DNA of 64,000 nucleotides from Rugalucina vietnamica (taxonomy: Eukaryota; Mollusca; Bivalvia; Lucinida; Lucinidae), in assembly GCA_964017185.1 (NCBI GenBank), contig OZ024879.1:41733883-41797882 (forward strand). The letters run 5' to 3'. A program made the position numbers and the translations under genes. Under the pieces are notes generated by a model. That model was not told the origin of the DNA. It made no database searches and was given only the letters and a program-made list of their open reading frames with translations. Positions 51,298-63,179 of this stretch are shown piece by piece (the first letter of the stretch is position 1; every line of letters begins with the position of its first letter).

Positions 51298-51582
51298 TCA
51301 GTCAACAAATTTTCAGTCATCTCAGGATAGAGCCACTACTTCCTGAGTGCTTAATCAATATTATGTGCAGTACATCTACTCTCTAAAATATAACTTGGCA
51401 GCGGAAGTGGTTCAGTTCCGTGGCTATTAACTAAGGATCTGATGCGCTATTATTATGGGTCTCCACATTCCCTGCGGAACTAGTTAAAATGAACAAATGC
51501 ATATATATCAAAAATAGTTACAAAAGCATTGTACAAACAAATAAGTGAGAAAAAGCAAAAGTGAAAGTTATAATCGAAGTAC

Positions 51583-51613
<31 letters not shown>

Positions 51614-51627
51614 AAAAAAAAAAAAAA
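51298..51627. repeat. Unclassified SINE-like fragment and A tract
   Basis: A block starting TTTCAGTCAACAAATTTTCA with CTCAGGATAGAGCCACTACT, ending before a long A/G-interrupted poly(A) at 51582-51627. No A- or B-box was recognised. Confidence 0.35.
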
Positions 51628-51980
51628 CAAATTCGCTAAACCACCCAATTTTAATACCTGGTGGTGTTACGCCTATAATTCTTATTTGTTTTGCACTTTT
51701 GTTTACCAAAGACCACACTTCTCAATTCTTCTCTGCAATGATAAGCAAGCTGGAAGATTTTAGCGTTAGTAATTACTATAATGGATTGGAATCCAGCAAC
51801 AATCTCAGTCCCTAATATAGACAACACTATTTAGCTCATGACAAATTCAACTTTGCATCTTTATGGGGTTTTAAAGTTGCCATTGTACTTAACCAATAAT
51901 ATTATTTGTCTCAGGAATGAGTCATATCTGTATACTGATCTATTTTGTATTTCATGTTCTGCAGCACATCATTCGATTAT
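51628..51980. other. 3' flank of the Helentron remnant, no feature resolved
   Basis: AT-rich. The Helentron 3' end with its expected terminal hairpin should lie here on the minus strand, but I could not place it. Confidence 0.35.
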
Positions 51981-53547
51981 CTATCTGTCAATGGCACAAT
52001 ATACAAGTTTATGATCAGACCAATAAGCCTCGATAACATCACAAAATCCTTCAGAATTTGAAAAGATTAAATCTAGTACTGAACCAGAGACAGTCGTACA
52101 TTGCTTGATTTGCTGCATACATACAAATAATGTCTCCACAAAGTTTACAAATTCTGTATTTGCATCATCTATCTGTATGTTGAAATCACCTAAAATGACT
52201 AATTTAGCATTTAGATCAACAGCTGGCCTAAGATGACAGAGAATATCCTTTCGAAAATCAGTTTGTAAACTTTTTGGGTATTTGTACAACACAACAACTT
52301 GAATATACCCTTTCTGAATGCTGAATATACCAACGAATATGAATTCAAATGACTTGCACTGCGACTTCATAACCTTTTGAATCTGAAAATATTCCTTCAC
52401 ATATAAGGCAAGTCCATGAAATGGCCTCTTCACTGATTCTTTTTCTGTGTCATCAAGTCTTATAAGCCTGAATCGTTTCAGAGCAAAATGTACATTTTCA
52501 TCCCTTTTGCATAACCTTGTTTCAGCAAATCCAATGACATCTGATGCCAACACATTTGGTTCAAATTCAACATCCTTAAAGTGTTTATGCAAGGATCTAG
52601 CATTGTTGAATGCGATTTTGGTTTTACCAGGATCAATTTTATACAGTGGAACATAACAGAGCTCTAAAGCAGCTTCTGTGCGTAGCCTTTGCATCTCTAT
52701 ATTCACCTGATTATCTATAGCCATGGTATCTTCATTCATGTTCAATATATATAAATCATCCAGCTTTTTCACTCTACTGAATGCAACATAGTGCATATGT
52801 GGCATTATGTACTTTCTGGGTTTCCCATATCTGTCCTCTGCCTGGGATAAATCAACAACTACCCTGTCTACTGTTGCACCTTCAGCCTTGTAGACTGTTT
52901 TACCTGAAGCTGGTGTCACTGGAAATTGGCTTCTCTGGAACGTTTTATAAATATATATAAATGTCCGTTGTATTTCAAAAACAGGTGTCCAATCTGGACT
53001 GAGCTGTAGATTTTTTTTTTTTTTTTTTTTTTTTCACGTGTTGCCCTTCCAACTCGGGGGTCAACAAAACCCAAATGATGCTTGGACGATTTGTTCCTTC
53101 CATCCATCTAAAGTCAATGTGTTTCACCACACCTGTAGCACCACTGGTTAAACCGTCTTCAACATCCACATTTGCTGTATGAACAACAATCATTCCTTCA
53201 ACAACTGTCAATGACTTCATTAATTGGCCAGTTTTCCCATATTCTTTTGGAAGCGCAGCAATCAAGGACTGGCACCTTTTAGCCGGAATATTTTGTGTGA
53301 CAACAATATCATGGCATTGTATAACAATCTTTTCTCCCGGCAATTGACTCAAAATAGTGTCATTGTACTGGTCTACAAAACAATTCTCAACAAATAAATG
53401 AAGGGCGTCCTTCGGGTAGTCACCAGTATCACGATCAACAACACGTGCCTGCAACTTTTGTTTGTCTTCCTCTGTCATTTCATTCAATCGAAGTCGATTT
53501 AACAGCCGTGCAAATGCAAGATCATCTTTCTGCCTCATGATATCAAC
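51981..53547 (-). pseudogene. Helentron protein, C-terminal half: PIF1-like helicase end plus APE-type endonuclease
   Basis: Helentrons encode a Rep-helicase protein with an added C-terminal endonuclease. The minus strand begins at the satellite boundary with DIMRQKDDLAFARLLNRLR. It continues through LPGEKIVIQCHDIV, then MIVVHTANVDVEDGLTSGATG, FVDPRVGRATRE, GKTVYKAEGATVDRVVVDLS and YVAFSRVKKLDDLYILN (helicase motif VI region). The endonuclease follows, with NNARSL, GFAETRL, LGDFNIQ, and WSDHKLV; its catalytic Asn, Glu, Asp and His are all present. The frame shifts near 53062 and at a 20+ A run (53012-53034). The Rep domain and helicase motifs I-III are missing, replaced by the satellite array. 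Confidence 0.85.
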
Positions 53548-56500
53548 CGGCAAAATAGGGGTACAAAGATGACCGAAAATGGGACATTGGGAAAGGTGAA
53601 CATTCATGGGTTTGGGGGTGGGGTATGAGGCACCCCTGTCATTGACGTGCGCGGAATTTAGGGAGCAAGCGACCAAGTGGGATTTACAGTAGAAGGGATG
53701 TACTTTCAGACCACATAAGCGGCTATGCCGGGAAAACTCTAGTTTTCGAGAAATATGGGTACAAACATGACCGAAAATGGAAATTTCTGTATAGTATTGC
53801 AATGTGTCGGTACCAACTCGGGCTGGTTTCTCACAGAGCCCCACCGAGTTTAGGGAGTTCGAAACCCAGTGGGGCTTGTAGTCCATACAAGTGCCTTTAC
53901 AGCCCATAGGTCGGTTATACTGGGAAAACTCTGGTTTGTCGGAAATTTCAACTCAAACATTGGGAAACGTGAACATTCATGGGTTTGGGGGTGGGGTATG
54001 AGGCACCCCTGTCATTCTTGTGCGCGGAGTTTAGGGAGCAAGCGACCTAGTGGGATTTACAGTAGAAGGGATGTACTTTCAGACCACATAAGCGGCTATG
54101 CCGGGAAAACTCTAGTTTTTGAGAAATAGGGTTACAAAGATGACCGAAAATGGAAATTTTTGTATAGTATTGCAATGTGTCGGTACCAACTCGGAGTGGT
54201 TTCTCACAGAACCCCACCGAGTTTAGGGAGTTCGAGACCCATTTGGGCTAGTGCCTTTACAGCCCATAGGTCGGTTATACTGAGAAAACTCTGGTTTGTC
54301 GGAAATTTTAACTCAAACATTGGGAAACGTGAACATTCATGGGTTTGGGGATGGGGTATGAGGCACCCCTGTCATTGACGTGCGCGGAGTTTAGGGAGCA
54401 AGCGACCTAGTGGGATTTACAGTAGAAGGGATGTACTTTCAGACCACATAAGCGACTATGCCGGGAAAACTCTAGTTTTTGAGAAATAGGGGTACAAAGA
54501 TAACCGAAAATGGAAATTTCTGTATAGTATTGCAATGTGTCGGTACCAACTCGGGCTGGTTTCTCACAGAACCCCACCGAGTTTAGGGAGTTCGAGACCC
54601 AGTGGGGCTTGTAGTCCATACAAGTGCCTTTACAGCCCATAGGTCGGTTATACTGGGAAAACTCTGGTTTGTCGGAAATTTCAACTCAAACATTGGGAAA
54701 CGTGAACATTCATGGGTTTGGGGGTGGGGTATGAGGCACCCCTGTCATTGTTGTGCGCGGAGTTTAGGGAGCAAGCGACCTAGTGGGATTTACAGTAGAA
54801 GGGATGTACTTTCAGACCACATAAGCGGCTATGCCGGGAAAACTCTAGTTTTCGAGAAATAGGGGTACAAAGATGACCAAAAATGGAAATTTCTGTAGAG
54901 TATTGCAATGTGTCGGTACCAACTCGGGCTGGTTTCTCACAGAACCCCACCGAGTTTAGGGAGTTCGAGACCCAGTGGGGCTTGTAGTCCATACAAGTGC
55001 CTTTACAGCCCATAGGTCGGTTATACTGGGAAAACTCTGGTTTGTCGGAAATTTCAACTCAAACATTGGGAAACGTGAACATTCATGGGTTTGGGGGTGG
55101 GGTATGAGGCACCCCTGTCATTGTTGTGCGCGGAGTTTAGGGAGCAAGCGACCTAGTGGAATTTATAGTAGAAGGGATGTACTTTCAGACCACATAAGCG
55201 GCTATGCCGGGAAAACTCTAGTTTTCGAGAAATAGGGGTACAAACATGACCGAAAATGGAAATTTCTGTATAGAATTGCAATGTGTCGGTACCAACTCGG
55301 GCTGGTTTCTCACAGAGCCCCACCGAGTTTAGGGAGTTCGAAACCCAGTGGGGCTTGTAGTCCATACAAGTGCCTTTACAGCCCATAGGTCGGTTATACT
55401 AGGAAAACTCTGGTTTGTCGGAAATTTCAACTCAAACATTGGGAAACGTGAACATTCATGGGTTTGGGGGTGGGGTATGAGGCACCCCTGTCATTGTTGT
55501 GCGCGGAGATTAGGGAGCAAGCGACCTAGTGGGATTTACAGTAGAAGGGATGTACTTTCAGACCACATAAGCGGCTATGCCGGGAAAACTCTAGGTTTTG
55601 AGAAATAGGGGTACAAAGATGACCGAAAATGGAAATTTCTATATAGTATTGCAATGTGTCGGTACCAACTCGGGCTGGTTTCTCACAGAACCCCACCGAG
55701 TTTAGGGAGTTCGAGACCCAGTGGGGCTTGTAGTCCATACAAGTGCCTTTACAGCCCATAGGTCGGTTATACTGGGAAAACTCTGGTTTGTCGGAAATTT
55801 CAACTCAAACATTGGGAAACGTGAACATTCATGGGTTTGGGGATGGGGTATGAGGCACCACTGTCATTGACGTGCGCGGAGTTTAGGGAGCAAGCGACCT
55901 AGTGGGATTTACAGTAGAAGGGATGTACATTCAGACCACATAAGCGGCTATGCCGGGAAAACTCTAGTTTTCGAGAAATAGGGGTACAAACATGACCGAA
56001 AATGGAAATTTTTGTATAGTATTGCAATGTGTCGGTACCAACTCGGGCTGGTTTCTCACAGAACCCCACCGAGTTTAGGGAGTTCGAGACCCATTTGGGC
56101 TTGTAGTCCATACAAGTGCCTTTACAGCCCATAGGTCGGTTATACTGGGAAAACTCTGGTTTGTCGGAAATTTTAACTCAAACATTGGAAAACGTGAATA
56201 TTCATGGGTTTGGGGGTGGGGTATGAGGCACCCCTGTCATTGACGTGCGCGGAGTTTAGGGAGCAAGCGACCTAGTGGGATTTACAGTAGAAGGGATGTA
56301 CTTTCAGACCACATAAGCGGCTATGCCGGGAAAACTCTAGTTTTTGAGAAATAGGGGTACAAAGATGACCGAAAATGGAAATTTCTGTATAGTATTGCAA
56401 TGTGTCGGTACCAACTCGGGCTGGTTTCTCACAGAACCCCACCGAGTTTAGGGAGTTCGAGACCCAGTGGGGCTTGTAGTCCATACAAGTGCCTTTACAG

Positions 56501-59084
56501 CCCATAGGTCGGTTATACTGGGAAAACTCTGGTTTGTCGGAAATTTCAACTCAAACATTGGGAAACGTGAACATTCATGGGTTTGGGGGAGGAGTATGAG
56601 GCACCCCTGTCATTGACGTGCGCAGAGTTTAGGTAGCAAGCGACCTAGTGGGATTTACAGTAGAAGGAATGTACTTTCAGACAACATAAGCGGCTATGCC
56701 GGGAAAACTCTAGTTTTCGAGAAATAGGGGTACAAAGATGACCGAAAATGGAAATTTCTGTATAGTATTGCAATGTGTCGGTACCAACTCGGGCTGGTTT
56801 CTCACAGAACCCCACCGAGTTTAGGGAGTTCGAGACCCAATGGGGCTTGTAGTCCATACAAGTGCCTTTACAGCCCATAGGTCGGTTATACTGGGAAAAC
56901 TCTGGTTTGTCGGAAATTTCAACTCAAACATTGGGAAACGTGAACATTCATGGGTTTGGGGGTGGGGTATGAGGCACCCCTGTCATTGACGTGCGCGGAG
57001 TTTAGGGAGCAAGCGATCTAATGGGATTTACAGTAGAAGGGATGTACTTTCAGACCACATAAGCGGCTATGCCGGGAAAACTCTAGTTTTCGAGAAATAG
57101 GGGTACAAACATGACCGAAAATGGAAATTTCTGTATAGTATTGCAATGTGTCGGTACCAACTCGGGCTGGTTTCTCACAGAGCCCTCACGAGTTTAGGGA
57201 GTTCGAAACCCAGTGGGGCTTGTAGTCCATACAAGTGCCTTTACAGCCCATAGGTCGGTTATACTGGGAAAACTCTGGTTTGTCGGAAATTTCAACTCAA
57301 ACATTGGGAAACGTGAACATTCATGGGTTTGGGGGTGGGGTATGAGGCACCCCTGTCATAGTTGTGCGCGGAGTTTAGGGAGCAAGCGACCTAGTGGGAT
57401 TCACAGTAGAAGGGATGTACTTTCAGACCACATAAGCGGCTATGCCGGGAAAACTCTAGTTTTCGAGAAATAGGGTTACAAAGATGACCGAAAATGGAAA
57501 TTTCTGTATAGTATTGCAATGTGTCGGTACCAACTCGGGCTGGTTTCTCACAGAACCCCACCGAGTTTAGGGAGTTCGAGACCCATTTGGGCTTGTAGTC
57601 CATACAAGTGCCTTTACAGCCCATAGGTCGGTTATACTGGGAAACTCTGGTTTGTCGGAAATTTTAACTCAAACATTGGGAAAGGTGAACATTCATGGGT
57701 TTGGGGGTGGGGTATGAGGCACCCCTGTCATTGACGTGCGCGGAGTTTAGAGAGCAAGCGACCTAGTGGGATTTACAGTAGAAGGGATTTACTTTCAGAC
57801 CACATAAGCGGCTATGCCGGGAAAGCTCTAGTTTTCGAGAAATAGGGGTACACAATGACCAAAAATGGAAATTTCTGTATAGTATTGCAATGTGTCGGTA
57901 CCAACTCGGGCTGGTTTCTCACAGAGCCCCACCGAGTTAAGGGAGTTCGAAACCCAGTGGGGCTTGTAGTCCATACAAGTGCCTTTACAGCCCATAGGTC
58001 GGTTATACTAGGAAAACTCTGGTTTGTCGGAAATTTCAACTCAAACATTGGGAAACGTGAACATTCATGGGTTTGGGGGTGGGGTATGAGGCACCCCTGT
58101 CATTGTTGTGCGCGGAGATTAGGGAGCAAGCGACCTAGTGGAATTTATAGTAGAAGGGATGTACTTTCAGACCACATAAGCGGCTATGCCGGGAAAACTC
58201 TAGTTTTCGAGAAATAGGGGTACAAACATGACCGAAAATGGAAGTTTCTGTATAGTATTGCAATGTGTCGGTACCAACTCGGGCTGGTTTCTCACAGAGC
58301 CCCACCGAGTTAAGGGAGTTCGAAACCCAGTGGGGCTTGTAGTCCATACAAGTGCCTTTACAGCCCATAGGTCGGTTATACTAGGAAAACTCTGGTTTGT
58401 CGGAAATTTCAACTCAAACATTGGGAAACGTGAACATTCATGGGTTTGGGGGTGGGGTATGAGGCACCCCTGTCATTGTCGTGCGCGGAGATTAGGGAGC
58501 AAGCGACCTAGTGGGATTTACAGTAGAAGGGATGTACTTTCAGACCACATAAGCGGCTATGCCGGGAAAACTCTAGGTTTTGAGAAATAGGGGTACAAAG
58601 ATGACCGAAAATGGAAATTTCTATATAGTATTGCAATGTGTCGGTACCAACTCGGGCTGGTTTCTCACAGAACCCCACCGAGTTTAGGGAGTTCGAGACC
58701 CAGTGGGGCTTGTAGTCCATACAAGTGCCTTTACAGCCCATAGGTCGGTTATACTGGGAAAACTCTGGTTTGTCGGAAATTTCAACTCAAACATTGGGAA
58801 ACGTGAACATTCATGCGTTTGGGGATGGGGTATGAGGCACCCCTGTCATTGACGTGCGCGGAGTTTAGGGAGCAAGCGACCTAGTGGGATTTACAGTAGA
58901 AGGGATGTACTTTCAGACCACATAAGCGGCTATGCCGGGAAAACTCTAGTTTTCGAGAAAAAGGGGTACAAACATGCCCGAAAATGGAAATTTCTGTATA
59001 GTATTGCAATGTGTCGGTACCAACTCGGGCTGGTTTCTCACAGAGCCCCACCGAGTTTAGGGAGTTCGAAACCCAATGTTTGAG
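53548..59084 (+). repeat. Left arm of the inverted satellite element: ~15 units of 373 bp
   Basis: Head-to-tail 373-bp units carry CCCATAGGTCGGTTATACTG, CATTCATGGGTTTGGGGGTG and CCACATAAGCGGCTATGCCG once each. Spacing is 373 bp except for a shorter unit near 57650-57850. The outermost unit is truncated: CGGCAAAATAGGGGTACAAA leads to GAAAATGG and then jumps to GACATTGGGAAAGG. Each unit is a dimer of two ~186-bp monomers, since GAGTTTAGGGAG...CTATGCCGGGAAAACTCTAG parallels GAGTTTAGGGAG...TTATACTGGGAAAACTCTGG. ORFs of 77-120 codons recur in every unit, but 373 is not a multiple of three and they show no coding constraint. Confidence 0.95.
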
Positions 59085-62000
59085 TTGAAATTTCCGACAA
59101 ACCAGAGTTTTCCCAGTATAACCGACCTATGGGCTGTAAAGGCACTTGTATGGACTACAAGCCCAAATGGGTCTCGAACTCCCTAAACTCGGTGGGGTTC
59201 TGTGAGAAACCAGCCCGAGTTGGTACCGACACATTGCAATACTATACAAAAATTTCCATTTTCGGTCATCTTTGTACCCCTATTTCTCGAAAACTAGAGT
59301 TTTCCCGGCATAGCCGCTTATGTGGTCTGAATGTACATCCCTTCTACTGTAAATCCCACTAGGTCGCTTGCTCCCTAAACTCCGCGCACGTCAATGACAG
59401 TGGTGCCTCATACCCCATCCCCAAACCCATGAATGTTCACGTTTCCCAATGTTTGAGTTGAAATTTCCGACAAACCAGAGTTTTCCCAGTATAACCGACC
59501 TATGGGCTGTAAAGGCACTTGTATGGACTACAAGCCCCACTGGGTCTCGAACTCCCTAAACTCGGTGGGGTTCTGTGAGAAACCAGCCCGAGTTGGTACC
59601 GACACATTGCAATACTATATAGAAATTTCCATTTTCGGTCATCTTTGTACCCCTATTTCTCAAAACCTAGAGTTTTCCCGGCATAGCCGCTTATGTGGTC
59701 TGAAAGTACATCCCTTCTACTGTAAATCCCACTAGGTCGCTTGCTCCCTAATCTCCGCGCACAACAATGACAGGGGTGCCTCATACCCCACCCCCAAACC
59801 CATGAATGTTCACGTTTCCCAATGTTTGAGTTGAAATTTCCGACAAACCAGAGTTTTCCTAGTATAACCGACCTATGGGCTGTAAAGGCACTTGTATGGA
59901 CTACAAGCCCCACTGGGTTTCGAACTCCCTTAACTCGGTGGGGCTCTGTGAGAAACCAGCCCGAGTTGGTACCGACACATTGCAATACTATACAGAAACT
60001 TCCATTTTCGGTCATGTTTGTACCCCTATTTCTCGAAAACTAGAGTTTTCCCGGCATAGCCGCTTATGTGGTCTGAAAGTACATCCCTTCTACTATAAAT
60101 TCCACTAGGTCGCTTGCTCCCTAAACTCCGCGCACAACAATGACAGGGGTGCCTCATACCCCACCCCCAAACCCATGAATGTTCACGTTTCCCAATGTTT
60201 GAGTTGAAATTTCCGACAAACCAGAGTTTTCCCAGTATAACCGACCTATGGGCTGTAAAGGCACTTGTATGGACTACAAGCCCCACTGGGTCTCGAACTC
60301 CCTAAACTCGGTGGGGTTCTGTGAGAAACCAGCCCGAGTTGGTACCGACACATTGCAATACTCTACAGAAATTTCCATTTTTGGTCATCTTTGTACCCCT
60401 ATTTCTCGAAAACTAGAGTTTTCCCGGCATAGCCGCTTATGTGGTCTGAAAGTACATCCCTTCTACTGTAAATCCCACTAGGTCGCTTGCTCCCTAAACT
60501 CCGCGCACAACAATGACAGGGGTGCCTCATACCCCACCCCCAAACCCATGAATGTTCACGTTTCCCAATGTTTGAGTTGAAATTTCCGACAAACCAGAGT
60601 TTTCCCAGTATAACCGACCTATGGGCTGTAAAGGCACTTGTATGGACTACAAGCCCCACTGGGTCTCGAACTCCCTAAACTCGGTGGGGTTCTGTGAGAA
60701 ACCAGCCCGAGTTGGTACCGACACATTGCAATACTATACAGAAATTTCCATTTTCGGTCATCTTTGTACCCCTATTTCTCAAAAACTAGAGTTTTCCCGG
60801 CATAGTCGCTTATGTGGTCTGAAAGTACATCCCTTCTACTGTAAATCCCACTAGGTCGCTTGTTCCCTAAACTCCGCGCACGTCAATGACAGGGGTGCCT
60901 CATACCCCACCCCCAAACCCATGAATGTTCACGTTTCCCAATGTTTGAGTTAAAATTTCCGACAAACCAGAGTTTTCTCAGTATAACCGACCTATGGGCT
61001 GTAAAGGCACTTGTATGGACTACAAGCCCAAATGGGTCTCGAACTCCCTAAACTCGGTGGGGTTCTGTGAGAAACCACTCCGAGTTGGTACCGACACATT
61101 GCAATACTATACAAAAATTTCCATTTTCGGTCATCTTTGTAACCCTATTTCTCGAAAACTAGAGTTTTCCCGGCATAGCCGCTTATGTGGTCTGAAAGTA
61201 CATCCCTTCTACTGTAAATCCCACTAGGTCGCTTGCTCCCTAAAGTCCGCGCACAAGAATGACAGGGGTGCCTCATACCCCACCCCCAAACCCATGAATG
61301 TTCACGTTTCCCAATGTTTGAGTTGAAATTTCCGACAAACCAGAGTTTTCCCAGTATAACCGACCTATGGGCTGTAAAGGCACTTGTATGGACTACAAGC
61401 CCCACTGGGTTTCGAACTCCCTAAACTCGGTGGGGCTCTGTGAGAAACCAGCCCGAGTTGGTACCGACACATTGCAATACTATACAGAAATTTCCATTTT
61501 CGGTCATCTTTGTACCCCTATTTCTCAAAAACTAGAGTTTTCCCGGCATAGTCGCTTATGTGGTCTGAAAGTACATCCCTTCTACTGTAAATCCCACTAG
61601 GTCGCTTGCTCCCTAAACTCCGCGCACGTCAATGACAGGGGTGCCTCATACCCCACCCCCAAACCCATGAATGTTCACGTTTCCCAATGTTTGAGTTAAA
61701 ATTTCCGACAAACCAGAGTTTTCTCAGTATAACCGACCTATGGGCTGTAAAGGCACTTGTATGGACTACAAGCCCAAATGGGTCTCGAACTCCCTAAACT
61801 CGGTGGGGTTCTGTGAGAAACCACTCCGAGTTGGTACCGACACATTGCAATACTATACAAAAATTTCCATTTTCGGTCATCTTTGTAACCCTATTTCTCG
61901 AAAACTAGAGTTTTCCCGGCATAGCCGCTTATGTGGTCTGAAAGTACATTTCTTCTACTGTAAATCCCACTAGGTCGCTTGCTCCCTAAAGTCCGCGCAC

Positions 62001-62460
62001 AAGAATGACAGGGGTGCCTCATACCCCACCCCCAAACCCATGAATGTTCACGTTTCCCAATGTTTGAGTTGAAATTTCCGACAAACCAGTGTTTTCCCAG
62101 TATAACCGACCTATGGGCTGTAAAGGCACTTGTATGGACTACAAGCCCCACTGGGTTTCGAACTCCCTAAACTCGGTGGGGCTCTGTGAGAAACCAGCCC
62201 GAGTTGGTACCGACACATTGCAATACTATACAGAAATTTCCATTTTCGGTCATGTTTGTACCCATATTTCTCGAAAACTAGAGTTTTCCCGGCATAGCCG
62301 CTTATGTGGTCTGAAAGTACATCCCTTCTACTGTAAATCCCACTTGGTCGCTTGCTCCCTAAACTCCGCGCACGTCAATGACAGGGGTGCCTCATACCCC
62401 ACCCCCGTTCACCTTTCCCAATGTCCCATTTTCGGTCATCTTTGTACCCCTATTTTGCCG
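59085..62460 (-). repeat. Right arm of the inverted satellite element: ~9 units of 373 bp in opposite orientation
   Basis: The orientation flips near 59080 within CCCAATGTTTGAGTTG, and units then run as reverse complements at exact 373-bp spacing to 62460. The last unit is truncated like the leftmost one (GACATTGGG joined to CCATTTTCGG in mirror) and lacks only 13 bp that the left end keeps. Unit variants appear in mirror order to the left arm, including the rare GTACATTCAGACC, TCTATATAGTATTG, GTAGAGTATTGC and CGGAGTGGTTTC types. Confidence 0.95.
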
Positions 62461-62909
62461 TCTTATTAGTTCTTTACTGACTGTTCCAGAACGGTTCTGT
62501 TGGGATTTATGTTTATGTTGTTTGTATCTTAATATGTCTGTAAGTCTACTTTGATTTGTATTTCTGTATTTGAAAATTCGAGGATGGCCAGTTTCTGTTT
62601 CTAGTGTCTGCCCCTATTGATGGCCCATTTTTGTTCCCATTCTCTGCTTTGTTGAACTCGTCACCTTTGTGTTTGCATGTTTGTCAAATGGTTACCCTGT
62701 CGGGGAAGAGCTAGTCGTCCTGCTTCTCGTTTACTTCTTAATATTTTTCTTGTTATGATTAAACTCCTTCCTAGTCGCTAGCTCAATTAACTGGTATGTT
62801 CGGCAGTGCTAGACAAAATGAATACCTCTACCTTCTATAGTTTTTAGTTTTAACCTACGATCATTTCCAATCGCGTTTCCAAAACAAAAATAAAGAAAAA
62901 ACAGCGATT
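62461..62909. other. Right flank of the satellite element, no gene seen
   Basis: AT/T-rich DNA without helicase similarity on either strand, so the Helentron gene does not continue on this side. Confidence 0.45.
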
Positions 62910-63035
62910 CAAGGTGTAGCCGTCCTATGTGATGCAAAGGCACCTTGACGGACTTCAGTTCCCTCTAGATATTGACCTCGCTAAACCTGGGGCGCCTTGA
63001 TAAGAACCAGTCGAAGATGGATACCTGGCATTGAA
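62910..63035 (-). repeat. Diverged solitary relative of the 373-bp unit
   Basis: GTGTAGCCGTCCTATGTGAT, GCAAAGGCACCTTGACGGAC, GACCTCGCTAAACCTGGGGC and AAGAACCAGTCGAAGATGGA align in order with GTATAACCGACCTATGGGCT, GTAAAGGCACTTGTATGGAC, CTCCCTAAACTCGGTGGGG and AGAAACCAGCCCGAGTTGG of the right-arm unit. Confidence 0.6.
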
Positions 63036-63179
63036 TTCAGAAAATTCTTTTTTACTCATTTGTTGCATTTCCACATTTAACCATATTTTTCTTGGGCTGT
63101 GTAGATAACTGGCTGGGATCAAATTTCTATGGACCTTAAATTTCATGTAGGCAGTTTCACCTGGTCCTGCTCGCAACCA

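Noticed and set aside
51545-51815. Lysine-rich ORFs near 51.6 kb
   Set aside because: They are driven by a poly(A) tract, with no recognisable protein beyond it.
53869-62469. Dozens of 77-, 86- and 120-codon ORFs in the 373-bp arrays that look like a repeated protein family
   Set aside because: They repeat only because the DNA repeats. The unit is not a multiple of three, ORFs occur on both strands, and several units have lost them without other change.
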